Of a stretch of 64,000 nt of DNA, positions 43,686 to 52,572 are shown one piece after another. A program made the translations under genes and the position numbers. Below the pieces are notes generated by a model that did not search any database, had not been told where the DNA came from, and saw only the letters and a list, made by a program, of their open reading frames with translations. Origin of the DNA: Glycomyces buryatensis (GTDB lineage Bacteria; Actinomycetota; Actinomycetes; Mycobacteriales; Micromonosporaceae); the NCBI RefSeq assembly GCF_004912275.1, contig NZ_STGY01000072.1, positions 91,503-155,502 of the forward strand, read 5' to 3'. Position 1 is the stretch's first letter. Each line of letters opens with the position of its first letter.

Positions 43686-45290
43686 CTATTTGAAGACGAC
43701 GCGCACCGCCTCGCCTTCACCGAGGGTGATGCTGATGTTCCCGTCGGCCACGCGGTACGACTTGGAGCCCTGGCTGACCCAGTTGTCGTTGTCGTCGTAG
43801 AACCCCGACTGGACCGAGCTCACCTCGCCGTAGCTCGCCGGGAACGAGTAGGTCCCGCCGTTGTCGATGCTGATCAGCGCGTACTCCGTGCGGCTCCGCT
43901 CGACCGCGATGCCCTGGCCGCCGGTCGTCGTGGTGTAGCGCAGGTCCACGTCGGCCAGCGTCTTCGCGACGTCGAACGAGGCGGCGGCGGCGCGGTTGTA
44001 GGTCTGGAGGAAGGATCCCCCGGCTTCCACCGGCGCCCTGGTCGCCAGGTCAGTGCTGATCTTATTGATCGTGTGGTTGAAGTCGCGGATCTCGTTGGAG
44101 ACGTGTTTGCGGGTGACCACGTGAGTGGCCGGGTCGAAGTCGTAGAGCCCGAAGTTGGAGCTGCCCGACTCGGCGTAGCCGTCGGTGGCCGCGTACAGGT
44201 TGTGCGCCGCGTTGCCGGCGATCGAGTTGAACTTCATGACGTGCGCGTTGCCGGCGCCGGCGAAGGTCTCCATGACCATCGGGAAGTTGCGCCCCTGCGA
44301 CCACATCGACTTCCTGCCGTAGTCGTAGAAGGTGTTGATGTTCGTCGTGTACGGGTCGTAGCCGAAGAAGTCGATGGTGTTCTTGCCCTGCGAGCGCAGC
44401 TTCTCGTTCTCTGCCACGGGACGGGCGTCGCCGACGGTGTTGACGCGGGTGTAGATCGGGTAGTCGGACTCCTTGACGACCCGGCCCAGCTCGGTCACGT
44501 AGTGCAGCAGCACGTCGCGCCGGAACTGCGCGGCGTCGGTGTACCCGCCCTCGTCCCACAGCGCGTTGCTGTAGTCGCTGTAGCTGCGGTCCGAGGAGAC
44601 GCCCCACTGGATCTGGGCGACGTTGGGCTCGTTCGTGATCTGGACGCCGATGGTGGTGTGCCGGGTGTCGTAGGCGGCGAGGTGCTCCATCACCTTCGCG
44701 AGCACGTGCCGCTCCCGCTTCAGCAGGTTCGGGTCGGTCTTGTCGAACAGGAAGTGGCCCCCGCTCTGGAGGGGCGTGCCTTCGGCGTCGACGACCAGCT
44801 GGTAGTCGTCCCAGACGTAGTCGGGGACGCGCATCGGGATCGAGTGGCCGGTCGACTCGTGGCTGAACCACAGGAATTCCAGCTTCAGCCCGTACTCCTC
44901 GCACCAGTCGATGTACTTCTCCAGGTCGGTCCAGTCGAAGGTGTCCTTCTCGGGCTCGGCCTGCGACCACCACAGCGGGATGTTGACGACGTTGAACCCG
45001 TCCTCGGCGATCATCTTCAGGATCGGCTTGAGCTCGGCGTCGGTCCATCCCTTCTGGTAGCGCTGGTGCTCGTAGCGGTACTGGACCCCGCTGTGGTAGA
45101 ACGGCTTGCCGTCCACCATCAGGACGAGCTTGTCGTAAGTGGACTTGGCCGTGTCGACCGTCGAGATCGGCGTGGTCTGAGCGATCGCGGGTTGCCCGGC
45201 GAGGACGGTCCCGACCAGGGACACGGCCGGGAGGGTGAGCACCGCGCGTCGTGCGATGCCGCCACTCGGTCGTCGGTTGCGTGCGGACAT
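43686..45290 (-). CDS. Secreted clan GH-A glycosidase (GH35/beta-galactosidase-like)
   Basis: A 534-residue exported enzyme with a twin-arginine signal (GIARRAVLTLPAVSLVG, cleavage near AIAQ). The barrel starts LMVDGKPFYHSGVQYRYEHQ, the acid/base-type Glu221 is in VQITNEPNVA and the nucleophile-type Glu340 in MVMETFAGAG. A C-terminal beta sandwich follows. It resembles beta-galactosidase-like GH35 and DUF4978 proteins, but the substrate cannot be named. Two nearly identical LacI-type operators lie 93 and 138 bp upstream, between it and the LacI gene on the same strand. Confidence 0.75.
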   Translation of the reverse strand: MSARNRRPSGGIARRAVLTLPAVSLVGTVLAGQPAIAQTTPISTVDTAKSTYDKLVLMVDGKPFYHSGVQYRYEHQRYQKGWTDAELKPILKMIAEDGFNVVNIPLWWSQAEPEKDTFDWTDLEKYIDWCEEYGLKLEFLWFSHESTGHSIPMRVPDYVWDDYQLVVDAEGTPLQSGGHFLFDKTDPNLLKRERHVLAKVMEHLAAYDTRHTTIGVQITNEPNVAQIQWGVSSDRSYSDYSNALWDEGGYTDAAQFRRDVLLHYVTELGRVVKESDYPIYTRVNTVGDARPVAENEKLRSQGKNTIDFFGYDPYTTNINTFYDYGRKSMWSQGRNFPMVMETFAGAGNAHVMKFNSIAGNAAHNLYAATDGYAESGSSNFGLYDFDPATHVVTRKHVSNEIRDFNHTINKISTDLATRAPVEAGGSFLQTYNRAAAASFDVAKTLADVDLRYTTTTGGQGIAVERSRTEYALISIDNGGTYSFPASYGEVSSVQSGFYDDNDNWVSQGSKSYRVADGNISITLGEGEAVRVVFK

Positions 45291-45382
45291 CGTCTCGCAC
45301 TCCTTTCGTCGTTTGACGATCGTTGAAACTGAATTTGTGGATATATAGACGGATGAGTCCCGGTCGGAGCTTCAAATTATGA

Positions 45383-45396
45383 TGACAACGGTTTCA
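45383..45396. promoter_or_regulatory. LacI-type operator TGACAACGGTTTCA
   Basis: A 14-bp site 93 bp before the GH35-like start. Its complement TGAAACCGTTGTCA differs by one base from TGGAACCGTTGTCA at 55812, before the GH16 gene. A second copy lies at 45428. Confidence 0.6.
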
Positions 45397-45427
45397 GAGC
45401 CTGTCAACCGGGTCTGATACGAACGCT

Positions 45428-45441
45428 TGATAACGGTTTCA
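45428..45441. promoter_or_regulatory. LacI-type operator TGATAACGGTTTCA
   Basis: Second copy of the 14-bp site, differing by one base from 45383-45396 and 45 bp away, between the LacI gene (stop at 45489) and the GH35-like gene. Two sites four helical turns apart suit cooperative binding or looping. Confidence 0.6.
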
Positions 45442-45488
45442 TTACGCGAAATCGGACACTTCTCGCGTAACTCGGTCGAACGTCCCGA

Positions 45489-46508
45489 CTAGACCTCGTC
45501 CGAGAGGGTGCTGGCCCGGACGATGAGGCGCCCCGACAGCACCACGTCCCGCGGGGGCTCGGTCGCGAGCGCCATCTCCAAAGCCGCCCTTCCGGCCTCG
45601 GCGAAGGGAAGCGCCACGGTGGTCAGCGCCGGAGTGACATCGCGCGCGAGCGGTATGTCGTCCACCCCGGACACGGCGATGTCGGTCGGCACGTCGATTC
45701 CCAAGCGCCTGAACTCGTTCAGGGCACCGATCGCGAGAACGTCGTTGCCCGCCAGCACGAGGTCCGGCCGCGCGCGCGCCCGCGAGATCCGGCGGGCCGC
45801 GTCCCTGCCGCCGTCCCGGCTGATCTCGCAATGCTCGATCACCACCGAGCCCGGGTCGAGGCCCCGCTCGGACAGGCCCCGTAGGAAACCCTCGGTGCGA
45901 CTGTCGAGCGCCGGATGGCCCGGAGTGGTCAAGACGGCGGCGCGGCGACGGCCCAGCCCACCCATGTAGCGGCCGATGGTCCTCCCCAGCTCCAAGTCGC
46001 CGAAGCGGACTGCCGGAAACGGGGTGTCGTGCTCACCGATGAAGACGACGCCGCACCCGTCCGCGCGGAAGCGCTCGAGCTCGGGGAGGACCTGTTCACT
46101 CGGGACATCGGCGAAACTCGCGCTCGTCACGACCAGCGCACGGGGACGCAACCCGCGCAGCACCTCGAGCGCCGTCCGGTGCGCGGCCGCGCCGCTTCCG
46201 ACACCGGTGATGCTGACCAGGGCACCGCGGTCGCGCCCCGCCGCCTCCATTCCGGCGGCGATCGCGGCAAGGGACGCGGTTCTCGGATCGCTCGCGAGCA
46301 GCATGACCGCCGTCCGCCGCCCTCGCAGTGCCTGGGCCGCCTGGTTCGAGACATAACCGAGGGACTCCGCCACCGCGAGGACGCGCGCCGAGAGCCGCTC
46401 GCTCACCTGCGGGCCACCGCCGTTGAGCACCCGGGACGCGGTCGAGGGCGATACGCCGGCCGCCTGAGCGACGTCACGCAGTGTCGCCTTCTGATACGCT
46501 CGCCGCAC
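45489..46508 (-). CDS. LacI family transcriptional regulator
   Basis: A 339-residue LacI protein: helix-turn-helix ATLRDVAQAAGVSPSTASRV at about 8-27, hinge helix, and a periplasmic-binding-like sensor with GLGRRRAAVLTTPG and DIAVSGVDDIPLARDV. GTG 46508 has GGAGG four bases before it. It precedes the GH35-like and SGNH genes on the same strand and is divergent from another LacI gene. The operators at 45383 and 45428 are its probable targets; the similar site at 55812 suggests it also controls the GH16 gene. Confidence 0.88.
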   Translation of the reverse strand: MRRAYQKATLRDVAQAAGVSPSTASRVLNGGGPQVSERLSARVLAVAESLGYVSNQAAQALRGRRTAVMLLASDPRTASLAAIAAGMEAAGRDRGALVSITGVGSGAAAHRTALEVLRGLRPRALVVTSASFADVPSEQVLPELERFRADGCGVVFIGEHDTPFPAVRFGDLELGRTIGRYMGGLGRRRAAVLTTPGHPALDSRTEGFLRGLSERGLDPGSVVIEHCEISRDGGRDAARRISRARARPDLVLAGNDVLAIGALNEFRRLGIDVPTDIAVSGVDDIPLARDVTPALTTVALPFAEAGRAALEMALATEPPRDVVLSGRLIVRASTLSDEV

Positions 46509-46618
46509 AAGACCTCCAATGTCGAACGCGCCCTCGAATACACACCCTCGAATGAGCGCAACCGAGCGATCAAGGAGTGGGGCGCACCCCGAGATGCGCC
46601 CGATGCCAGGATGCCATT

Positions 46619-47695
46619 GTGACCACCGAGCCTGCCACCGACGACCAGTCCCCGGACGACCGGATCCGACCGTCGACGGTCACCCTCCGCGATGTCGCCG
46701 GCGCGGCCGGCGTCTCCAAGGCCTCGGCCTCCCGGGCCCTCGACCCGACCTCCCAGTACGTGTCACCGGAAATGCGCGCGCGCGTCTTGGAGACCGCCAG
46801 GCGCCTGGGCTACCGCCCGAACGCGTCGGCGCGGGCCACGACCACCGGCGCGACCGCGATGGTGGCCGTGCTCGTCTCCGACATCCGCGACCCTTACAAC
46901 GCCGAGATCGTGCACGGCGTGATCGAACAGGCGGGCAGTTCGGGGCTCGTGGCCACCTTCGCCGGGACGGACCACGCGATCGACGACGAGATCCGAGTCG
47001 TCCGCATGATGCGCAGTCTCAGGCCGCACGCCATGATTCTGACCGGCGCGCGCAGCGGCTCCACCGTCTCACGGGCGTCCCTTGAGGAGGAACTCGCGCG
47101 CTACACACAGGAGGGAGGCCGGGTGGTGATCGCCGGAGACGACGAGCTGCCCTTCGACACCGCCGTCGTCCCCCGCCGTCGCGGCGCGTCGGAACTCGTC
47201 GCCGAACTGTTCCGCCTCGGCTACCGGTCGCCCGCCGTGCTCCGGCCCGACCACGACTCGGCGGCCGCGCGCCAGTGGGAAGACGGCATCGTCGAAGGCG
47301 CCCACCGCCTGGGGATGCGGATCGAGTACGACGCCGTCGTGCGCACGCCGATGACCAGGGACGGTGGATACGACGCGGCCAGGAACCTGATGGAACGGAG
47401 ACCCGAGGGCCTGGACGTGGTCCTCGCCGCCACCGATGCGATGGCCATCGGCGCGATGAGCGCGATGCGCGACGCGGGCCTGAACCCCGGCACCGAGATC
47501 GGCGTCGCCGGGTTCGACGACGTCGTGGGGACCGAGGACGTCACACCGGCTTTGACCAGCGTGAACCTCGCTCTTGCGAGAGTGGGCGCCGCCGCGGTGA
47601 AGCTCGCGTTGGCCGAATCGGCCGCCGATCACCGGCGGGTCGAGTTCGAGCCTCGGGTCATCCTTCGGGGCACCACTCCCGCCCGGCACGGCTGA
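46619..47695 (+). CDS. LacI family transcriptional regulator
   Basis: A 358-residue LacI protein with a polar 20-residue extension before the helix-turn-helix VTLRDVAGAAGVSKASASRA. The sensor domain includes ISDP-like VSDIRDPYNAEIVHGVIEQA and GVAGFDDVVGTEDVTP. GTG 46619 is used, with AGGA upstream; the frame is open to 46577. It is divergent from the other LacI gene and convergent with the GH43 operon (17 bp gap), so its target is unclear. No matching operator could be assigned. Confidence 0.85.
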   Translation: MTTEPATDDQSPDDRIRPSTVTLRDVAGAAGVSKASASRALDPTSQYVSPEMRARVLETARRLGYRPNASARATTTGATAMVAVLVSDIRDPYNAEIVHGVIEQAGSSGLVATFAGTDHAIDDEIRVVRMMRSLRPHAMILTGARSGSTVSRASLEEELARYTQEGGRVVIAGDDELPFDTAVVPRRRGASELVAELFRLGYRSPAVLRPDHDSAAARQWEDGIVEGAHRLGMRIEYDAVVRTPMTRDGGYDAARNLMERRPEGLDVVLAATDAMAIGAMSAMRDAGLNPGTEIGVAGFDDVVGTEDVTPALTSVNLALARVGAAAVKLALAESAADHRRVEFEPRVILRGTTPARHG

Positions 47696-47712
47696 CTCCG
47701 CGCCGACGGCCC

Positions 47713-49185
47713 CTATCCCTCCGGGAGTTCAACGAACTCGACCTTCCTGACCAGGACCGAGCCGGCCTCGGCCCACAATCCGAGCGTGCGGCCGGTGAAG
47801 CCGCCCGCGACTTCGGTCGAGACGTAGCGTCCGTCGAGGCGGGCGAGAGCGGAGAAGCCCGAGTCGTCGACGATGCCGAGCTCGATGTCGTCCGGGCCCT
47901 CCTTGGTCGCTTCGACCGACCGGATGCGGAAGGTGACCTCCGCAGCGGAGAGCGGTCGCGCGCCTACGACGGCTTCGACCTCTCCGACACGCGAGACCGC
48001 TTCGGCCGCATGGTCTTTCATGCGAAGCCCGTACCAGTGCCGACGGTCGATGCGTACCGCCGCGGTGAAGGCGGACTCGCCGGGTTCGACGGTGATGTCG
48101 GCTTCCCAGCGGTTCCCGGCGGTGCGGAAGAACAGTCCGGACGGCTCGCCCGAGGTGCCGGCGGCGGGCTCGACCCGGACACCGCCGGGAACGAGACTGG
48201 CGCACTGCTCGGGCCGAACGCCGGGCGAGACCCACCTGGGGTCGAGCCGGGGCGCGGTGAATTCGTCCTTGAAGGACCACCGTGACTCGGGCAGGGCCGC
48301 CTCGGACGGCGTGAACTGCGGCCAGTCGTCGATCCAGGCGATCTCGGCGAGGAAGGTCTCGCGGCCATTGACGTGGTAGCGCGGGGTGCGCCCCCGCGGC
48401 CGGACGCCCAGATGCACTGTGGCCCAGGTGCCGTCGGGACGCTCGACGAGGTCGGCATGACCCACGTTCTGCACCGGATGGCGGGTGCTGCGGTGGGTGA
48501 AGACCGGATTGTGCGGCGCGGACTCGAACGGTCCGCGCGGCGAGCGCGAGCGGGCCACCGAGACCACGTGCCCGCGATCGGTGCCGCCCTCCGCGATGAC
48601 GAGATGCCACCACTCGCCGCGCCGGTACAGATGCGGCCCTTCGGGATTGCCCAGGCCGGTACCGTGCCAGATCCAGCGCGGCTCCTCCAGTACCTTGCCG
48701 GTGTCGGGGTCGATCGCGACCTGCCTGATACCGATCTGCTTGTCGTTCCAGGAGCAGTAGGTGAGCAGGCAGGTACCTTCGTCGTCCCACGTCAGGTCCG
48801 GGTCGATGCCGTCGATCCCGGCCAGGTGGACCGGGTCGGACCACGGTCCGGCGGCGTCGGTCGCGCTGAAGAGCAGGTGCCCGCCGCGCGGGTCGTCGAT
48901 ATCGGTGGTGACCAACCAGAACCGGCCCTCGTGATGGCGCAGCGTCGGGGCGTAGACACCGCGACTGGCGGTCGAACGCCCCGCCGGGAACTGCACGTCC
49001 CGGTCCAGGGCGTTGCCGATCTGCCGCCACGAGACCAGGTCGCGCGAATGCCAGATCGGCACGGCCGGGGCGTACTCCATTGAGGAGTTCGCCAGGTAGT
49101 AGTCCTCCCCGACCCGGCACACCGACGGGTCGGGGAAGCATCCGGCGATCACGGGCGTCGTGGCCGCCGTCTCGATGGGACGCAT
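47713..49185 (-). CDS. Glycoside hydrolase family 43 with C-terminal sandwich domain
   Basis: A 490-residue intracellular enzyme (no signal peptide). The propeller begins VIAGCFPDPSVCRVGEDYYL with the general base Asp19, has GIDPDLTWDDEG with the pKa-modulating Asp, and GLGNPEGPHLYRR with the acid Glu. Residues about 310-490 form the DUF1349-like beta sandwich usual in beta-xylosidases and arabinofuranosidases. Its start overlaps the stop of the PmoA-like gene (TGATG). It is the last gene of the six-gene importer operon and probably acts on the imported oligosaccharide. Confidence 0.92.
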   Translation of the reverse strand: MRPIETAATTPVIAGCFPDPSVCRVGEDYYLANSSMEYAPAVPIWHSRDLVSWRQIGNALDRDVQFPAGRSTASRGVYAPTLRHHEGRFWLVTTDIDDPRGGHLLFSATDAAGPWSDPVHLAGIDGIDPDLTWDDEGTCLLTYCSWNDKQIGIRQVAIDPDTGKVLEEPRWIWHGTGLGNPEGPHLYRRGEWWHLVIAEGGTDRGHVVSVARSRSPRGPFESAPHNPVFTHRSTRHPVQNVGHADLVERPDGTWATVHLGVRPRGRTPRYHVNGRETFLAEIAWIDDWPQFTPSEAALPESRWSFKDEFTAPRLDPRWVSPGVRPEQCASLVPGGVRVEPAAGTSGEPSGLFFRTAGNRWEADITVEPGESAFTAAVRIDRRHWYGLRMKDHAAEAVSRVGEVEAVVGARPLSAAEVTFRIRSVEATKEGPDDIELGIVDDSGFSALARLDGRYVSTEVAGGFTGRTLGLWAEAGSVLVRKVEFVELPEG

Positions 49186-50087
49186 CAGAGGGCCTTGCTC
49201 ACAGCCTCCGCCAGGTCTGGGGCCGCGTCCGCGTCGGCATCGGCGATGCCCACGCCGTAGCGGAAGCGAACCGTCTCGCCGTCGGGGACGGTGAGCTCCT
49301 CGCTGAAGAACGGCGCCGGGTTGAGGCAGGCGAACTCCTCTGAGCGGGCGAACCACTGCGGCGGGTGGTGCGGATTCTCGGCATCGTCGACCATGAGCAC
49401 CAACGAGGTGGCATCGGCGTCGTCGTGGCGTCCGGAGAAGCCCATCCACTCGTGGCGCTGGCCGCGGACGTCATTGCCGGAGCCGGAGCCCGCTTCGGTC
49501 ACGAGGCGGCCGTTGGTGAAGGCCCGCGGGCCGCGCCAGAACAGGCCGCCGTAGCCGGCGTTCTCTCGGCCCTTGGTGGTCGGCGAGCCGATCGCGATGT
49601 CGTGTCCGGAGACATTGTGGAGCTCGGTCTCGAAGGTCAGCATCCACGCCTCGTCCGAGAGCAGGCGCGCGCTGAGCGCGCGCCGCTCGGTCAGATACGG
49701 GGTCCCGGCCTGGGTGTTCCAGTCCAGTTCGTGGGTCAATTCGGCGGCGCCGTCGACCTGCTCCAGGCGGGTGAAGTTCCGATGCAGCTGGGTGCCGTTG
49801 TTGTCCTTCTGGACGTAGAACCGGCCGTGAACGTAGGTGGGGCCGCCCCAGAAGTTCTCCTCCCCCACATGCGGCAGCGAGAGCGCGATGCCCTTGTGCC
49901 ACACGTGGTCCCAAGGCCGGTAGAGACTCACCAGATGCCCGGCGCGGGTGCGGATCGGGTGCAGGTACGGCTTGGGCGACTCCAGCTGCGGGGAGTCGGG
50001 CCGGTAGACGTAGCGGAAGAGCTCGGTCTCGCCGTCGCGGACGGTCACCGCGCTGCCGAGGTCGTGTCGGATGTCGAGGTTGCTCAT
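49185..50087 (-). CDS. PmoA-like DUF6807 protein
   Basis: A 300-residue soluble beta-rich protein of the DUF6807 (PmoA-like) family: RPDSPQLESPKPYLHPIRT, then RPWDHVWHKGIALSLPHVG and ENFWGGPTYV are typical. Such proteins are not methane oxygenases; they occur beside Gfo/Idh/MocA oxidoreductases in sugar gene clusters and their reaction is not established. The start (50087) overlaps the oxidoreductase stop by 4 bp and the stop overlaps the GH43 start by one base, so all three are coupled. Confidence 0.85.
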   Translation of the reverse strand: MSNLDIRHDLGSAVTVRDGETELFRYVYRPDSPQLESPKPYLHPIRTRAGHLVSLYRPWDHVWHKGIALSLPHVGEENFWGGPTYVHGRFYVQKDNNGTQLHRNFTRLEQVDGAAELTHELDWNTQAGTPYLTERRALSARLLSDEAWMLTFETELHNVSGHDIAIGSPTTKGRENAGYGGLFWRGPRAFTNGRLVTEAGSGSGNDVRGQRHEWMGFSGRHDDADATSLVLMVDDAENPHHPPQWFARSEEFACLNPAPFFSEELTVPDGETVRFRYGVGIADADADAAPDLAEAVSKAL

Positions 50088-51199
50088 GCGGTCGTCTCCT
50101 TGAGGGGCGCCCACGGGACGGCGCCGCCGTCCATGCTGCGATTGAACGGGTCGTTGCGGGTGATCTGTCCGGCCCCGATGGGGCGGCCCTGGAAGGCGGA
50201 CGCATAGGTGGCCGCGGCGAACTCCATCGTTCGGCGGGCCTCGGCGAGGGAGACGCCGGGCTCGGTCCCGGCCGCGAGGGCGTCGACGACCGCCTCGATC
50301 TGGAGGCGGTGGCCGCTCTCGAGATCAGGCTCGTCTCCGGCGAGCCAGAGCTCGGAGAGGTCCTCGTGTCCGGGCGCGGGAGTGAAGCGCCAGTCGGCCT
50401 CCCGGTACCCGTAGAGGTGCTCCAGCTCCACAGTGGCGTGCTCGAAGTCGAAGCGGAGCCGGGAGGTCTCGCGCGGGGACACGACCGAGTTGATCACGGT
50501 GGCCATCGCACCGTTCTCGAAGCGGGCCAAGGCCATCGAGACGTCCTCGGTGTCGGTCGGGCGCGATAGGCGCCCGGCGAGAGCCGTGAGCTCGGTCCAG
50601 GGGCCGAGGACCGACAGCAGCAGGTCGAACTGGTGGATGCCGTGGCCCATGGTCGGCCCGCCGCCTTCGACCTCCCAGCGTCCCCGCCAGGGCACGTCGA
50701 AGTAGGCGTCGTCGCGGAACCAGAGCGTCTCGCAGGTCGCCACCAACGGCCGCCCCAGCACACCCGAGGAGACCAGCCGCCGGAGCCGGACCGCGGCCGG
50801 ACCGAAGCGGTGCTGGAACACCGTCAGCACCGGCACCCCGGTCTCGGCCTCGACCTCGACCAGCTCGTCCATCTCGGCCAGACTCAGCGCGGTCGGCTTC
50901 TCGACCAGCGCCGGGACACCCGCCCGCATCGCCGCGATCGCGAGCGGCACGTGCGTCTTCGGCGGGGTGCAGATGTGCACCAGATCGAGCCGCTCCTTCT
51001 CCAGCATGACTTCGGCGTCGCCGTACACCGCGGGCACCGGGAAGCGGCCGGTGAAATCCGCGGCGCGGGCCGGGTCGATCTCGGCCACGGCCGTCAGCTC
51101 GGCGCGGCCGCCCAGCTCGGTCAGAGCGTGGGCATGCGCGTTTGCGATGCCGCCGGTGCCGATGATGCCGCAGCGGATCGGGGGTCTGGGAACAGGCAT
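50084..51199 (-). CDS. Gfo/Idh/MocA family NAD(P)-dependent oxidoreductase
   Basis: A 371-residue cytosolic oxidoreductase. The Rossmann motif is CGIIGTGGIANAHAHAL, the cofactor/substrate region LVEKPTALS holds the conserved E-K-P, and GGPTMGHGIHQFDLLLSVLG carries the usual active-site His. Family members oxidise or reduce sugars and inositols. It sits between the binding-protein gene and the PmoA-like gene in the leftward importer operon, so it likely modifies the imported sugar. Substrate unknown. Confidence 0.9.
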   Translation of the reverse strand: MPVPRPPIRCGIIGTGGIANAHAHALTELGGRAELTAVAEIDPARAADFTGRFPVPAVYGDAEVMLEKERLDLVHICTPPKTHVPLAIAAMRAGVPALVEKPTALSLAEMDELVEVEAETGVPVLTVFQHRFGPAAVRLRRLVSSGVLGRPLVATCETLWFRDDAYFDVPWRGRWEVEGGGPTMGHGIHQFDLLLSVLGPWTELTALAGRLSRPTDTEDVSMALARFENGAMATVINSVVSPRETSRLRFDFEHATVELEHLYGYREADWRFTPAPGHEDLSELWLAGDEPDLESGHRLQIEAVVDALAAGTEPGVSLAEARRTMEFAAATYASAFQGRPIGAGQITRNDPFNRSMDGGAVPWAPLKETTA

Positions 51200-51226
51200 G
51201 GTGCTCTTCTCTATTCGGGCCGCCGG

Positions 51227-52534
51227 CTAGGCGGCGGCGTCGATTTCGGACTGAAGTTCTTCGATGAAGGCTTCGGCCGCGTCCTGCGGCGTGCGCTCCC
51301 CGAACAGGACTTCCTGGGTGTAGCGCTGGATCATCGGGTCGAAGCCGCTGCCGCCGTTCGGGGTGACCACCACGGCGGGCCCGGCGGCGGCCGACTCGAT
51401 GTAGTCCACGGCCAGCTGCTCGCCCTCGTCGAGGTCGGCCGCGACGTGCTCGCGCATGGCCTCGTTGGCCGGGATACCGCGCTCGGTGCCGAGGATGTCG
51501 GCGGCCGCCTCGTGGTTGACCAGGAAGTCGACGAGGGTCGCGGCCTCGGCCGGGTGCTCGCTCTTGGAGGAGATCGACCAGTACATCGACGGCTTGACGA
51601 AGTTCGCGGCCGCTTCGGCGTTGCCGGGCAGTTGCAGTAGCCGGAAGTCGGCGCCGCTCGCCGCGAGCACCGGCGTGATCTGGGTGTTGTAGAAGAAGCC
51701 CATGGCGACCTTGCCGGTGGTCAGGCTGCCGCCCTCGATGCCGCCGTTGAGGCTCTCGACGGTCTGGGCGGCGCTCTCGACGCCGCCGGACTCAATCAGG
51801 TCCAGGTTGTAGTTCCACAGATCGACCAGCAGTGCGGGGTCGAGGGTGACCTGGCCGTCATCGCTGTAGAGCTCGTTGCCGTGCAGTCGGGACCAGTAAC
51901 GGATGCTGCCCTGGTCGATGCCGCCGGTGACGCTGGAGCCGTTGATCTCGCCGCCGCTCTTCTCGGTCAGCTCATTCGCGATGGCCGCGTAGTCGTCCCA
52001 GGTCCAGGTGTCGCCATCGGGCAGGTCGACGCCGTATTGGGCGAACAGGTCGGCGTTGATGTAGCTGGCGATCATGCCCGCGCCGATGGGGATCGCGTAC
52101 AGCGTGCCGCCGACCTCTCCGGTCGCGAGGGTCGACTCGTCGAATTGGGAGGTGTCGAGGAACTCGTCCGCGCCGGACAGGTCGAGCAGGCTGCCGCGGT
52201 CGCCGTAGGAGGCGAGGTAGAGCTCGTCCATTTGGATCACGTCGGGTGAGTCGTTCGCGGCGGTGGTGGTGGCGAGGGCGTCCCAGTAGCCCTCCCACGG
52301 CTTGTACTCGGCCTTGACGGTGATGTTCGGGTATTCCTCTTCGAACTCGGCGATCGCCTGGTCGGTCAGGTCGGCGCGGGTGTCCGCGCCCCACCAGGTC
52401 AGGCGGAGGGTCACCGGTTCATCGCTCAGTTCCATGTCGCCGCCGCCGCCGGTGCCGCAAGAGGCCAGTCCGGCCGCGGTGGGCAGTGCCACGGCTCCGG
52501 CGCCGAGGCCTCTGAGCATGAGTCTGCGTTTCAT
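51227..52534 (-). CDS. Sugar-binding lipoprotein, family 1 (CUT1 importer)
   Basis: A 435-residue binding protein with a twin-arginine start MKRRLMLRGLGAG and lipobox LASC. The mature protein has TLRLTWWGADTRADLTDQAI and PNITVKAEYKPWEGYWDAL, typical of family 1 sugar-binding proteins, and DVIQMDELYLASYGDRG. It serves the two permeases encoded upstream. The permease next to it is frameshifted in this sequence, so the system may be inactive unless that is an assembly fault. Confidence 0.92.
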   Translation of the reverse strand: MKRRLMLRGLGAGAVALPTAAGLASCGTGGGGDMELSDEPVTLRLTWWGADTRADLTDQAIAEFEEEYPNITVKAEYKPWEGYWDALATTTAANDSPDVIQMDELYLASYGDRGSLLDLSGADEFLDTSQFDESTLATGEVGGTLYAIPIGAGMIASYINADLFAQYGVDLPDGDTWTWDDYAAIANELTEKSGGEINGSSVTGGIDQGSIRYWSRLHGNELYSDDGQVTLDPALLVDLWNYNLDLIESGGVESAAQTVESLNGGIEGGSLTTGKVAMGFFYNTQITPVLAASGADFRLLQLPGNAEAAANFVKPSMYWSISSKSEHPAEAATLVDFLVNHEAAADILGTERGIPANEAMREHVAADLDEGEQLAVDYIESAAAGPAVVVTPNGGSGFDPMIQRYTQEVLFGERTPQDAAEAFIEELQSEIDAAA

Positions 52535-52572
52535 TGTGTCGCTCCTTTGCGAAGGGTTGGAAGGGTTGTCGG

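Noticed and set aside
46577..46618. Upstream start for the second LacI gene
   Set aside because: The added residues are Cys/Arg-rich without similarity to LacI proteins; GTG 46619 has AGGA before it.
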